A DNA stretch of 64,000 nt from Bdellovibrio bacteriovorus HD100 (GCF_000196175.1 NC_005363.1:620001-684000), one strand, 5' to 3'. Shown: positions 25,786 through 34,582, counted from the first letter of the stretch. A program made the numbers and translations. The notes: generated by a model from the letters alone, not told the origin.

Positions 25786-26565
25786 CTATTGCTGCGACAC
25801 TACTGAGTCGCACTCTGAAATAATCTGTTTTACGGGTTTGCCTTTGTGGCAGGATTTACGCAGATCACGAATCAACTTCATTTTCTTGTCTTCGGATTTC
25901 AATGCTTCTACGTCGTGAACAAATCCATAGAAGTCACTCAGTACGGCGCCTTGAATTTCAGCGGTGATGACTAGTTTGTCGGTGGTGCTGACGCCGTCCG
26001 GATTCTGCTGCCGTTCTTTCAGGCGATCAATCTTGCTCATGATCTTATGCGCTGGAACCATCAGACGGTGAATGCGGCTGATGTCATCGGTGATCAGGCG
26101 GAACTCGGGATCTTGCAGCGCACGGGTGCCTTGTTGCTGATAATATTTTTCCAGATAAGCGACTTTATTTTCTTTCAATTGTTCGCGGTCCATGTGGCTG
26201 GCATCACACAAAGACGGGCACAGGGGTGGCATATTGGCTTTTTCAAGCTTGCGTACCAGATCACCGATTTCAGCACTCATCATCACAAAGGACCGGGAAG
26301 TGTCGAAGGCTTTGCGGAAATTTTCTTTGGAGGATGCCGGAATCAGCTCTTGCGCCGGAGCCTGATCAGCGGTTTTCAAATCCGGAGTCAAAGTGGCTTT
26401 GGCCACGGGGTAAGGTTTCTTCTGAACAGAGGTGGTGGTCGCAGGATTTTGAATCAGATAGTCGACCGTGTAGTAAGTGATGACAGCCAATCCGACGAAA
26501 GCGCAGGTCACGATCCCCAACGTGAAAAACATCAGATACTTCAATGTGCTGCGCAGAAACTTCAT
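25786..26565 (-). CDS. Membrane-anchored periplasmic protein, 259 aa
   Basis: One N-terminal transmembrane segment (about residues 10-38, FTLGIVTCAFVGLAVITYYTV) anchors a helical domain. The domain contains a CPSLC pair at about 113-117 and late cysteines (RKSCHKG, SECDS) that may be disulfide-bonded in the periplasm. No family is recognised. It lies 38 bp downstream of the exported PLD-like gene on the same strand, so the two may be co-transcribed. Confidence 0.7.
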   Translation of the reverse strand: MKFLRSTLKYLMFFTLGIVTCAFVGLAVITYYTVDYLIQNPATTTSVQKKPYPVAKATLTPDLKTADQAPAQELIPASSKENFRKAFDTSRSFVMMSAEIGDLVRKLEKANMPPLCPSLCDASHMDREQLKENKVAYLEKYYQQQGTRALQDPEFRLITDDISRIHRLMVPAHKIMSKIDRLKERQQNPDGVSTTDKLVITAEIQGAVLSDFYGFVHDVEALKSEDKKMKLIRDLRKSCHKGKPVKQIISECDSVVSQQ

Positions 26566-26603
26566 GAACAGAAAGCTAGCAGAAGCGGTGGAATCTGTCA
26601 GCC

Positions 26604-28358
26604 TTATTGATCTCTTTCCAGGGATTCATCGCCCACAGTCTCGTCCGGGGAAGGCAGTGCCTTCAAATTGCGTTTATTTGCTTCCTGGGTCACGGACCGG
26701 GCTGACTGTTGGTACAGATATCCGAACAGACCTCGGGCTTGTTCCACAATCGCGGCATCTTTCACGATCACGATCTGTTCGTTGTTGTTTTCGGCGTTTT
26801 CACTCGGATTAAAGGATGTTCCCAAAACAGCCGTCGAATCCTCTGGGAAGATAAACACCTTGTGGTGAATTTTGGACGTGGTCTTCACCGCCGTGCCATC
26901 TTCCAGGCGGAAGTGGCGTTCTCCGTAAATCGCAGGCGCTGTACGGATCTTGTTCTGAAGGTCCGTCACACCCGCAGCACCCAGGGCCTGCAGAATCGGA
27001 GCTTCTCCATCGGTCAGATATTTGCCGGAAGGCAGATCTTTCTTCAAACCTGACAACAACAGGAACGCACTCCATTCACGCATGGCAAACGGGGTGTCAC
27101 CGACAGAGCGGAAATCAAACTGACCTTTTTCACTCATGTCACGGGCCGCACGTTCAATCAGCGCGCTTTGAATTTGCTTGGAAGAAAACGCAAAATGCAC
27201 CGCCTCGATCGGGCCTTTGGAGTTTTGAATCAAAGGCACGAAGATGCTTTTGTTCACATCACCTTCCCCGCCGTTGGGCGAGAATGACAGGACGATGTAA
27301 GAGGCTTCCTCATTCGGGCCTTTCTTTTCACCCATGATTTTGTAACTGCCACTGATCGGGTACTGGCTTTGGCCACGGATTTTGTATTCCAGGGTTTTCT
27401 TAAGCTCGGCCTTGGTGGCTTGCGCTGGCAAAGTGCCCAGAATCATCAAAGCATGATTGGCGTTGGGGATGGAAAATTCATTGCGTTTTTCCGGTGGCAG
27501 ATTCACCAGATCCCCTTCAGGACCGATGCAGCTTTGCGTGAAGTTGCCGGACAGAAACAGCACCGCCGCCTTTGGGCCAAACGGGTCCCGCAGAATGATC
27601 TTCTGATGATTCAGGCCCACGGATTTTACTGCGACCGTTTTAAAACTTTCACCTTCCAAAGTGGCAAGATCATCAAAGATGGCTTTCACTTCAGGACGGG
27701 TGTTGATCGTGCCGGCATCAATGCCTCCTGTGACCTTCACACCTTTTTTCGTGTGCTGGTTTTTCAAAGCATCGGCGATCACTTTCAGATCGAAATCAAA
27801 AACATTGTACCAGATTTCCTGCTCGGCCCCAGTGATGAAGTCCACGACGACTTTGCGCAGGTCATCGCCCGGTAAGGTGCGGGTTTTGCCGTTGATGGTT
27901 TTTAGATGCGGGTGATTGATGAATAAACGCATGCCACGGAATCCCGGAGACCCACCCGGCAGATCCATTGTCAGGGGCTGGGACGGGCTTTCGTATTTAG
28001 CCAGTTGTTCGGCAAAGCGCGGGGTTTGCACCACGGTCTTCAGTTGGGTTTTAACTTCTTTTAAATAGGCGGCGTAGGCCTCGGGTGATTCACTTTGGGT
28101 TTTGGCCAACTTTGCCGTCGTGTCTTCAAGGATCGCGATGTATTCAGGATTTTTCTTCAGCAAGAACACCAACTGACTTTGAGTCAGGGGATTTTTCTGC
28201 TGAACGATGGATTCGTTCAGGGCCTTATAGAGGTCCTTTTGGGTCATGGTTTTGAAAGCCACATCAAAGATCCGGGCATAGTCATAGCTGTCGGCCAGGG
28301 CCGGGGCGACCAGGATCTGAAGAACGAATAAGCTAAAGAATAATAACTTCTTAACCAT
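26604..28358 (-). CDS. Exported phospholipase D-family protein, 584 aa
   Basis: The start at 28358 gives a signal peptide (MVKKLLFFSLFVLQILVAPALA); 21 codons upstream in frame are discarded. Two HxK motifs are present: His251-x-Lys253 in LNHQKIILRD followed by SGNFTQS, and His498-x-Lys500 in IHHKVFIFPED followed by GTSFNPSENAENNNEQ. The N-rich tail of the second is typical of the PLD superfamily, which includes phospholipases and Nuc-type endonucleases. The Asp of the HxKxxxxD motif is clear in the first copy (Asp258) and shifted in the second. It likely cleaves a phosphodiester in the periplasm or in prey; substrate unknown. Confidence 0.88.
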   Translation of the reverse strand: MVKKLLFFSLFVLQILVAPALADSYDYARIFDVAFKTMTQKDLYKALNESIVQQKNPLTQSQLVFLLKKNPEYIAILEDTTAKLAKTQSESPEAYAAYLKEVKTQLKTVVQTPRFAEQLAKYESPSQPLTMDLPGGSPGFRGMRLFINHPHLKTINGKTRTLPGDDLRKVVVDFITGAEQEIWYNVFDFDLKVIADALKNQHTKKGVKVTGGIDAGTINTRPEVKAIFDDLATLEGESFKTVAVKSVGLNHQKIILRDPFGPKAAVLFLSGNFTQSCIGPEGDLVNLPPEKRNEFSIPNANHALMILGTLPAQATKAELKKTLEYKIRGQSQYPISGSYKIMGEKKGPNEEASYIVLSFSPNGGEGDVNKSIFVPLIQNSKGPIEAVHFAFSSKQIQSALIERAARDMSEKGQFDFRSVGDTPFAMREWSAFLLLSGLKKDLPSGKYLTDGEAPILQALGAAGVTDLQNKIRTAPAIYGERHFRLEDGTAVKTTSKIHHKVFIFPEDSTAVLGTSFNPSENAENNNEQIVIVKDAAIVEQARGLFGYLYQQSARSVTQEANKRNLKALPSPDETVGDESLERDQ

Positions 28359-28474
28359 TCCCTGAAATACAGCAATTCCCCCGCCATTCGGAGGAAAGCT
28401 TATATTTGATATGGAACCCATAGGCCGGGGTCTGAGGGCCCAAAACCGTCACCGGGGGGCCTTTTAGGGAATAA

Positions 28475-28506
28475 AAAAACGGACCGAAGGTGGTTCGGTC
28501 CGTTTT
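28475..28506 (-). terminator. Intrinsic terminator of the 28532 gene
   Basis: AAAACGGACCGAA pairs with TTCGGTCCGTTTT, and on the complement a further T run follows. It lies 26 bp beyond the stop of the minus gene at 28532. Confidence 0.92.
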
Positions 28507-28531
28507 AGGTTTTGGGTTTAGCGGATGAAAA

Positions 28532-28864
28532 CTAGATCGCCAGACGGCAGGAAGCTTCCATCAGAATTTCACGACTCCACAGGGTCCATTTCATTTCGTC
28601 CTCTTCCGTGCGCAAAACGCCGTCAGCGTATGAACGGGACACGTTGGTTTCGTAAACTTCAATATAGAATTTGCCAGCGCTCTGGTTGCGCACGCTGATC
28701 TGATAGTTGTCATAAGTGCCGATGGCAGCATTTTTACCGACAACAGTGGACACTTTCGTGTCGACCATCACTTCATTGTTCACAGAAATTTTGCAGAAAA
28801 GATCCTGTGCCTGAGCCGCAGCGCCAGACAACAAAACTGTGAGTGAAAGAAGCAGGTGTTTCAT
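28532..28864 (-). CDS. Small exported protein, 110 aa
   Basis: The signal peptide MKHLLLSLTVLLSGAAAQA is preceded by a strong GGAGGGAC ribosome-binding site. The mature chain starts QDLFCKISVNNE, a second Cys lies near the end (EASCRLAI), and the pattern of alternating residues suggests a small beta fold closed by a disulfide. I recognise no family. It is monocistronic with its own terminator. Confidence 0.8.
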   Translation of the reverse strand: MKHLLLSLTVLLSGAAAQAQDLFCKISVNNEVMVDTKVSTVVGKNAAIGTYDNYQISVRNQSAGKFYIEVYETNVSRSYADGVLRTEEDEMKWTLWSREILMEASCRLAI

Positions 28865-29067
28865 AGTAGTCCCTCCATGGATGTCTATTCATGCTGTCAG
28901 CGGCAAACACAAAGTGTCCACAGTTTATCGCGGAACAAGACAAAAGGTCCCCAAGCCACAAGATCAAGGACCGGGAAAAAAAAGGTACCTGCTTACTTTT
29001 GCATAAACATCGCGTTGGGAGCGCCGCTTCTGCAAAAGTAAGCAGGTACCTTTTGGGGGTTGGGAAT
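28865..29067. other. Intergenic region carrying a long inverted repeat
   Basis: This gap between two minus-strand genes holds the promoter of the 28532 gene near its left side and the 24-bp inverted repeat at 28980-29054, listed separately. Open frames here lack ribosome-binding sites. The A and T runs on both sides of the repeat are notable. Confidence 0.6.
28980..29054. repeat. 24-bp perfect inverted repeat with 27-nt loop
   Basis: The left arm at 28980-29003 begins AAAAGGTACCTGCTTAC and its exact complement lies at 29031-29054. Each arm contains the palindrome GGTACC. The loop contains GCGTTGGGAGCGCC. On the complement the structure is followed by at least eight T residues, so it can act as a terminator, but the stem is far longer than those elsewhere in the window. 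It may be a copy of a dispersed intergenic repeat or a structured small RNA. Confidence 0.85.
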
Positions 29068-29099
29068 AAAAAAAGGAAGGCTTGGGGCCTTCCTTTTTT
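29068..29099 (-). terminator. Intrinsic terminator of the 29125 gene
   Basis: AAAAAAGGAAGGC pairs with GCCTTCCTTTTTT, with a T run on the complement. It lies 26 bp past the stop at 29125, between that gene and the inverted repeat. Confidence 0.92.
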
Positions 29100-29124
29100 G
29101 TGACTTAAGTTTTTTCGAGAGGAA

Positions 29125-29598
29125 TTACTTCTTCTTGGAAACTTTTTTGGTCGTTTTTTTAACGGCAGCTTTTTTTACTGTCGCTTTTTTCTTTGTTGTT
29201 GCAGCTGGTTTAGCAGCGGCTTTTTTGGAAGAAGCTTTTTTAGTCGTTTGTTTTTTGAACAAGGACTTTTCTAGCTTGGTCTTTTGAACGATGGCTTTCT
29301 TTTTGTAAGCCTGGATGTTTTTTTCCAGATCGTCCGCAGACTTTTTGATTTTGGAAATAGTGCTGTTCACTTCTTTTTCCAATTTAGCTTCGGAAGTGGA
29401 CAGAACTTTTACGATCTCCTGATATTTCTTCCAAGCCAGTTCGATCTTGTCTTCTTTTTCCTGATCAAAACGGCCTTTAAGCTCAGACTCTTTCTTTTTG
29501 ATCTCGTCGCTCAGCTTCTGAAAGCTTTCAAGAAGGTTTTGGACGTTTTTGTTGCCAGAAAGATTTTCTAGAATTTTTTGGAAAGCTGCAGTTGCCAC
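29125..29598 (-). CDS. Coiled-coil protein with a histone-H1-like basic tail, 157 aa
   Basis: I choose the GTG at 29598, preceded by AAAGGAGACC; the 13 extra codons upstream have no support. Residues 1-105 are helical with heptad-like spacing and charged clusters (SDEIKKKESELKGRFDQEKE). The last 45 residues are almost only Lys, Ala, Thr and Ser with KKA and TTKK units, ending KKVSKKK, like the C-terminal tail of eukaryotic H1 and of bacterial H1-like proteins (Hc1, AlgP, BpH1). Such tails bind DNA nonspecifically. A role in nucleoid compaction is plausible for a predator with a condensed attack-phase nucleoid, but this is inference. Confidence 0.82.
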   Translation of the reverse strand: MATAAFQKILENLSGNKNVQNLLESFQKLSDEIKKKESELKGRFDQEKEDKIELAWKKYQEIVKVLSTSEAKLEKEVNSTISKIKKSADDLEKNIQAYKKKAIVQKTKLEKSLFKKQTTKKASSKKAAAKPAATTKKKATVKKAAVKKTTKKVSKKK

Positions 29599-29662
29599 AA
29601 GGTCTCCTTTGTTTACATTCCCAACATACACCCGCAAGAGGGGAATTCATAGCCCCTTAGGG

Positions 29663-29986
29663 CTATTTTGACGTAAAATTAATAGTTTCAAGCCATACTT
29701 CGCGTTGGGCAGAAAACTGACCAGAGAACTTCTCCAGCCCCTTTTCGCGCATTTGCATCGCGTACTCAGACATATAGGTCTTGATCGCGTCTTCATCCTT
29801 GAGGGTGTAAATGATCTTCACATCTTTACTGGAAGCCTCCATGGCGCCGCCTTTACGCAAGCAAAGCTCCGCTTTGATAAAGCCGGGTAGAGCAAGTACT
29901 TCAGCGATGTGTTCGTTTTTAAGCCATTCGACGTACTCAGGGTATGTTTCCCAACGAACTGCCAGTTGAACGATATAGGTAACCAT
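29663..29986 (-). CDS. DUF4286-family protein, 107 aa
   Basis: The chain MVTYIVQLAVRWETYPEYVE followed by HIAEVLALPGFIKAELCLR fits the DUF4286 family of small ferredoxin-like (dimeric alpha-beta barrel) proteins. Its molecular role is unknown. It follows the TldE-like gene by 8 bp on the same strand, making a three-gene set with tldD. It is probably cytoplasmic; no signal peptide is seen. Confidence 0.8.
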   Translation of the reverse strand: MVTYIVQLAVRWETYPEYVEWLKNEHIAEVLALPGFIKAELCLRKGGAMEASSKDVKIIYTLKDEDAIKTYMSEYAMQMREKGLEKFSGQFSAQREVWLETINFTSK

Positions 29987-29994
29987 GACGCTCC

Positions 29995-31335
29995 TTAAAG
30001 AGTGAATTTAAAGTCCTTGATTAGCATGCCCGGCACTTTTTTGCCACCTAAAGCGCGGCTTTCATAAGTGGAAACCATCGGGTCCACCTCTTGGAAGTCC
30101 GTCACGGCCAGCAGGTTTTCACCCAGGCAGTCAAACAGGCTTTCGTCAAAACGCAGATCCGCGATCGGCGCCACGATTTCACCGTTTTCAACCCAGAAAC
30201 AAGCATAGCGGGTCATCCCGGTGATACGCGCATTCAGACGGTCCGACCAGTTCAGGTAATGCAAGTTCGACAAATAGAGTCCGGTGCCTAGTTCTTTCAA
30301 AATGTCGTCTTTTTTCAAGGACCCAGGCAGGATCTCCATCGCACGAGGACCTTCGTGGGAATCCCCGGCGTTGCCTTCCACACCGTATTCCTTGGCTGAA
30401 CGGCTGCTGATCACATAGCTGTCCAACTGGCCGTTGGAGATCAGCTTCAGCGTTTCCGGAGCCAGTTCCCCCAACGAGTTATAACGATGGGTCAGACCCA
30501 TGGCATAGTTTTCACGCACACTGAAAAGCGGAGACAGGGACTTTTCCTTGTCCGCCAGTTTCATCAAAGCGCTGCCCCCTTGTTTGTAGGCGTTAAAACT
30601 CAACGCCCCCCAAGAGAACATCGAAGCCAACTCCGCCACGGCGCCCGGAGCCAGATAAGTGCGGTAAGCACCTGGCTGCAGGACTTTCTTCGGGCGGTCC
30701 ATCAGACTCAGCTGATTTTTACTTTGGGCAATATTCGCCTCAAACTCTTTTTGGTCCCAGTGAGTCCCGGCATAGATCGACTTCACGGCTTTTTCACCCA
30801 TGTACAGGGAATAGTCCACGAAGAAGTTTTCCGTCGCAAACCAGTGGCTTTGACCGGCCGAGTTTTTGTTCGCAGAAATGATCGGACCCGCACAGTAAAG
30901 ACCGGCGAAGTCAGCACCCGTTGCCGGAGTGGTGATGGCCTTGATCACCTCTTCGTCTTTCAACAAAGAGCCTTTAAACGTGCTGTCGCTGGTGCCGTTG
31001 TTGACGATGGCCACCTGGTACGGATCTTCCGGCAGCAGGGCGCATTCCTGGCGGGCTTGATCCAGCCAGAACTCGACACGCTGTTTGTCTTCATCGATTT
31101 CGCCCGTGATCGAGAAGTTGATATTCGCGGTCTTGCCGTCTTTTTGCAGGGTCAAAGTCAGAGAGCGCTGTTCAACGTGCGTGTTCTGACGGACTTTGTT
31201 GGCGTTGAAACGCACGAACAGGGATTCTTCTGCGTGCAGATTCACGTTGGCAGCCTCATCTTTTTTCAGAAGTGCCAAGAGGTGATCGGCAACGATGTTG
31301 AAGGACTGTTTTGTTTTCTCTGTAAAATTAAGCAC
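29995..31335 (-). CDS. pmbA: TldE/PmbA-type metalloprotease subunit, 446 aa
   Basis: This is the non-catalytic partner of TldD in the heterodimeric TldD/TldE protease, which trims peptides such as microcin B17 precursors or unfolded peptides. The sequence shows the family N-terminus (AEESLFVRFNANKVRQN) and SHEGPRAMEILPGSLKKDDI, with no HExxGH zinc motif, as expected. I choose the GTG at 31335, with GAGGT five bases upstream, which overlaps the tldD stop; an ATG at 31350 is also possible. The tldD-pmbA overlap supports stoichiometric expression. Confidence 0.88.
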   Translation of the reverse strand: MLNFTEKTKQSFNIVADHLLALLKKDEAANVNLHAEESLFVRFNANKVRQNTHVEQRSLTLTLQKDGKTANINFSITGEIDEDKQRVEFWLDQARQECALLPEDPYQVAIVNNGTSDSTFKGSLLKDEEVIKAITTPATGADFAGLYCAGPIISANKNSAGQSHWFATENFFVDYSLYMGEKAVKSIYAGTHWDQKEFEANIAQSKNQLSLMDRPKKVLQPGAYRTYLAPGAVAELASMFSWGALSFNAYKQGGSALMKLADKEKSLSPLFSVRENYAMGLTHRYNSLGELAPETLKLISNGQLDSYVISSRSAKEYGVEGNAGDSHEGPRAMEILPGSLKKDDILKELGTGLYLSNLHYLNWSDRLNARITGMTRYACFWVENGEIVAPIADLRFDESLFDCLGENLLAVTDFQEVDPMVSTYESRALGGKKVPGMLIKDFKFTL

Positions 31336-32749
31336 CGAACACCTCGACATCAGCAAATAGACAGTACGGTGTGGTGTGGCCCACACGGATCACCTGATTT
31401 GGTTCACCTTTACCGCAGTAAGGGGAGCCAAAGGTCTCGCGATTTTCGCTGACGGCCTTCAGGTTGTTCCAGAACTTCACGGTGGTGCCGCGATAGTTTG
31501 GATTTTTCACAGTCTTGGTCAGTTTGCCGTTTTCAATCAGCTTCCCGTATTCGCAGCCGAACTGGAATTTGTTGCGATAGTCATCAATCGACCAGGACTT
31601 GTTCGCCAGCATGAACACGCCACGCTCGACAGAGGCGATCATGTCTTCCAGTTTGGAAGTGCCCGGCTCCAGGTTGATGTTCGCCATGCGATCAATCGGC
31701 GCACGATTCCAGGATGAGGATCTGGAATTCGCCACACCCGGCAGGTTCAGACGGCTTTGTGATTCGAGTCCGCCCAGACCGCGCACCAACAACCCGTTGT
31801 GAATCAGGAATTCTTTGGTCGCGGGATGACCGGAATCATCAAACGCGTAAGACGCCAAGGCATCTTCGATGGTCGGATCGAAAGTCACGTTCATCAGTTT
31901 GGAGCCGTATTGCAGGTGTCCGAAGTCTTCAGGTTTTACGAAGCTCCAGCCGGCATAGTTTCTTTCATCACCTAAAATTCTGTCATATTCCAGCGGGTGA
32001 CCGATGGATTCATGCACTTGCAAAGTCATCTGGTCCGGGGCCAGCAACAAATCCATGGAAGTGTCCGGGCAGTTGTCGGCAGAAAGCAGCTCAACCGCTT
32101 CTTCCGCCAGTTTTTTGGAACGCTCCAGGATGGAAGCGCGGTCAAAGACCTCGGCACCCACCTGAAGACAGCGGGCCAAGCCGCCGCTGTCAGAACGGGT
32201 CTGGGTTTCACCGCCGGCAGCAGCTGTTGCCGAGAAGTCCGTGTTCACGATCGAGAAGCTTTGTTCGAAATCGGAACCAGAAGATGTCACCGTATGGAAG
32301 TGAGTTTCCACGATCATCGCTGTGGCTGAACGGCTGACGATTTTATCGGAAACTTTCATGGCGCGAGTTGCGTCCACGAAAATGTCCGAGATCTCTTTGG
32401 CTGAGAAAGAATCCAGAGGTTTTACCACCGGGGATTTGTAAGTTCCTTTTGCAATCGGGCGCTGGTCCACAGAGAAGTTGTGAACTTTGTGCGAGCTGGC
32501 CGCCTTGGCCATCAGAATGGCTTTGTCCAAAGCGCGTTTGATCCCCGCACTGCTCAGGTCACTGGTGCCGGAAAAGCCAAAATGGCCCTCGACCAAAACC
32601 TCGACCATGACCCCTTGATCGAAACTGATCACGTTACGGTCCGGCTTTTCATCGCGAACCATGCGGTAGGTGGTTTTTTCAGTCACGTGACGCAAACTGA
32701 CCCAGTCAGCGGATCCTTTGAGTGTGTGGAGGGTTCTTTGCAAATCCAT
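31328..32749 (-). CDS. tldD: TldD-type metalloprotease, catalytic subunit, 473 aa
   Basis: The zinc-binding HExxGH is HESIGHPLEYD at residues 246-256 (His246, Glu247, His251), with the third ligand Cys expected in the C-terminal domain. N-terminal DQGVMVEVLVEGHFGFSGT fits the TldD fold. TldD/TldE act in the cytoplasm on short or unfolded peptides by threading them into a closed cavity. No RiPP precursor is obvious next door, apart from the small exported protein at 32968 divergently transcribed. The start has a clear ATG with AAAGAGG upstream. Confidence 0.92.
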   Translation of the reverse strand: MDLQRTLHTLKGSADWVSLRHVTEKTTYRMVRDEKPDRNVISFDQGVMVEVLVEGHFGFSGTSDLSSAGIKRALDKAILMAKAASSHKVHNFSVDQRPIAKGTYKSPVVKPLDSFSAKEISDIFVDATRAMKVSDKIVSRSATAMIVETHFHTVTSSGSDFEQSFSIVNTDFSATAAAGGETQTRSDSGGLARCLQVGAEVFDRASILERSKKLAEEAVELLSADNCPDTSMDLLLAPDQMTLQVHESIGHPLEYDRILGDERNYAGWSFVKPEDFGHLQYGSKLMNVTFDPTIEDALASYAFDDSGHPATKEFLIHNGLLVRGLGGLESQSRLNLPGVANSRSSSWNRAPIDRMANINLEPGTSKLEDMIASVERGVFMLANKSWSIDDYRNKFQFGCEYGKLIENGKLTKTVKNPNYRGTTVKFWNNLKAVSENRETFGSPYCGKGEPNQVIRVGHTTPYCLFADVEVFGA

Positions 32750-32967
32750 TAAAGACCTCTTTTCCGAGTAGAATTAAGCACTTCCAATAACCAATCATGC
32801 CCCAAAAGACAACCTCGAAGGGCCGTTTGTGAAAAGTCTTATCGACCGATACCCGACGGGGCGAGGGTGGGGAGGGAGTGCCAGAATGGGTTGGCAAGGG
32901 CTTTGCTTTATACATTCTCAGGGAGGTTGCTGGTGTCATAAGGAACCAGCACATAAAGGGGATGGAT

Positions 32968-33207
32968 ATGAGAGTTCTTCTGGCACTTCTAGCAACAGGT
33001 TTCATGGTGATGGTGACTTACTTGGGTCCGGCGAATGCTTCGACTCTGGCGACTCCAAGCTGCAAGATGACTTCCGAAGGTATCTTCGAGGGCTCTTGGG
33101 TGAAGCACCGTATCGTGGTGAACGAAGATGTTGTTTACGGTGCGAATGACATGGATTCCATCCTGTCCCAGCTTGATTCCTTGCGTGATCAGGGCCTTTG
33201 CCATTAA
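32968..33207 (+). CDS. Small exported protein, 79 aa
   Basis: The ATG at 32968 lies six bases after AAAGGGG and starts the signal peptide MRVLLALLATGFMVMVTYL. An ATG at 32962 is too close to the ribosome-binding site. The mature part is about 55 residues with two Cys (PSCKMT and the terminal GLCH), so one disulfide is likely. It sits 12 bp before the EpmA-like gene and is divergent from tldD across a 218-bp gap. No family is recognised. Confidence 0.75.
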   Translation: MRVLLALLATGFMVMVTYLGPANASTLATPSCKMTSEGIFEGSWVKHRIVVNEDVVYGANDMDSILSQLDSLRDQGLCH

Positions 33208-33219
33208 AGTGGCAGGGCT

Positions 33220-34437
33220 TTGAGCCGAAATGACTTTTTAACCCAGATTTGGAAGCCCTATCCCGCAATGCCTGAAAATGCTCAGGCGGCCGGGCGTATT
33301 TATCAGATCGAACGCGAAGGCGACGCTTTAAAGCTGGTCCTGCACCGCGATTCCGAAACTCACAAAATCCATTTTGAAAAAGCCCCGAAGCACTCTGAAT
33401 TTTTGATTGAGGGTGACATCGTTGCCGTTGTCTCGGCCTCTGAAGTGGTGCTGCTGGCGCCGCAAAAGCAATCCCTGCCGAATCGTTCCTATAACAAGGA
33501 ATTGACTCAAAATTGGGGCACCTATCTGCAATCTTTACGTGAATTCTTTGTTTCTAAAGGCTTTGTGGAATTGAAGACGCCGTCGCTGGTGGTCTGTCCG
33601 GGGACGGAGCCCAGTCTGGATGTTTTTTCCACGAACTTGAAGATCGGTTCGCGCCAGCAGAAATTGTTTTTACCCACAAGCCCTGAACTGCATTTGAAAA
33701 AGGCTTTGGCATTGGGGGCAGAAAAAATCTTTGAGCTGGCTCCGTGTTTCCGTAACGGCGAAGTTACTGAAAGACATCAGCCTGAATTTTTGATGCTGGA
33801 GTGGTATCGTGCGTATGCCTCTTTAAAGTTGATTAAAGAAGACACCGTCAAACTGGTCAGCCATCTGGCGCAAGCGATGAAAGTCGCAGGCCCAGTGAAG
33901 GTGACTTCATATTCCGTGGCCGAGCTTTTCAAAATTCACTGTGGTTTTGAATTGAAGCCGGACACGTCCAAAGAGGAGCTGAAAACGCTGGCGGAAAAAA
34001 TCGGTGTCGATGTTCGCAGCGCTGAAAGCATTGATGACTATTTCTTTCTGATCTTCATGGATAAAATTGAAAGCCAACTGCCTGCCGATGAGCTGGTGTT
34101 TGTCGAAAAGTACCCTCCGTATCAAGCCGCTCTGGCGCGTTTGACATCGGATGGCTGGGGCGACCGCTTTGAGGCTTATTGGAAAGGCATGGAGCTTTGC
34201 AATGCCTTCCATGAGCTGAACGACCCCACGGTGCAGCGTCTGCGTTCCCAGGAAGACCTGCAGAAGAAATCTGAAATGCACAAGGAGCCCGTCAGTCTGG
34301 ATGATGAGTTCTTCCAGTGCCTGGAGGCTGGACTTCCACCTAGTGGTGGCATCGCCTTGGGCGTCGAACGTTTGTTTATGGCCTTGCTGGGGCTGCAAAA
34401 TATCTCGGACCTTCGTTTGTTTCCTCAACAGAATTAA
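33220..34437 (+). CDS. epmA: EpmA-like class II lysyl-tRNA synthetase paralog, 405 aa
   Basis: From about residue 85 the chain follows EpmA, the ligase that attaches (R)-beta-lysine to elongation factor P: LREFFVSKGFVELKTPSLV, LPTSPELHLKKAL, motif 2 FRNGEVTERHQPEFLMLEWY, and motif 3 GIALGVERLFMALLG. It lacks the tRNA anticodon-binding domain of LysRS. Unlike E. coli EpmA it has about 80 extra N-terminal residues that look like a shortened OB-fold. The start TTG at 33220 has only a weak AGGG upstream and could move. No EF-P gene is nearby. Confidence 0.85.
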   Translation: MSRNDFLTQIWKPYPAMPENAQAAGRIYQIEREGDALKLVLHRDSETHKIHFEKAPKHSEFLIEGDIVAVVSASEVVLLAPQKQSLPNRSYNKELTQNWGTYLQSLREFFVSKGFVELKTPSLVVCPGTEPSLDVFSTNLKIGSRQQKLFLPTSPELHLKKALALGAEKIFELAPCFRNGEVTERHQPEFLMLEWYRAYASLKLIKEDTVKLVSHLAQAMKVAGPVKVTSYSVAELFKIHCGFELKPDTSKEELKTLAEKIGVDVRSAESIDDYFFLIFMDKIESQLPADELVFVEKYPPYQAALARLTSDGWGDRFEAYWKGMELCNAFHELNDPTVQRLRSQEDLQKKSEMHKEPVSLDDEFFQCLEAGLPPSGGIALGVERLFMALLGLQNISDLRLFPQQN

Positions 34438-34582
34438 GTTCAGTTTTATTATTTCTAATTAAGCTCAGTCTAGTTCGGACCCCAAAGGACTGCCCATCTT
34501 TACTGTTCTTTGTCAGTCTTTCAGAGCGATTAATGTGGATTAACTTCCAACAGAAAACTCAATACGAAGGAAAGGACAGAGA

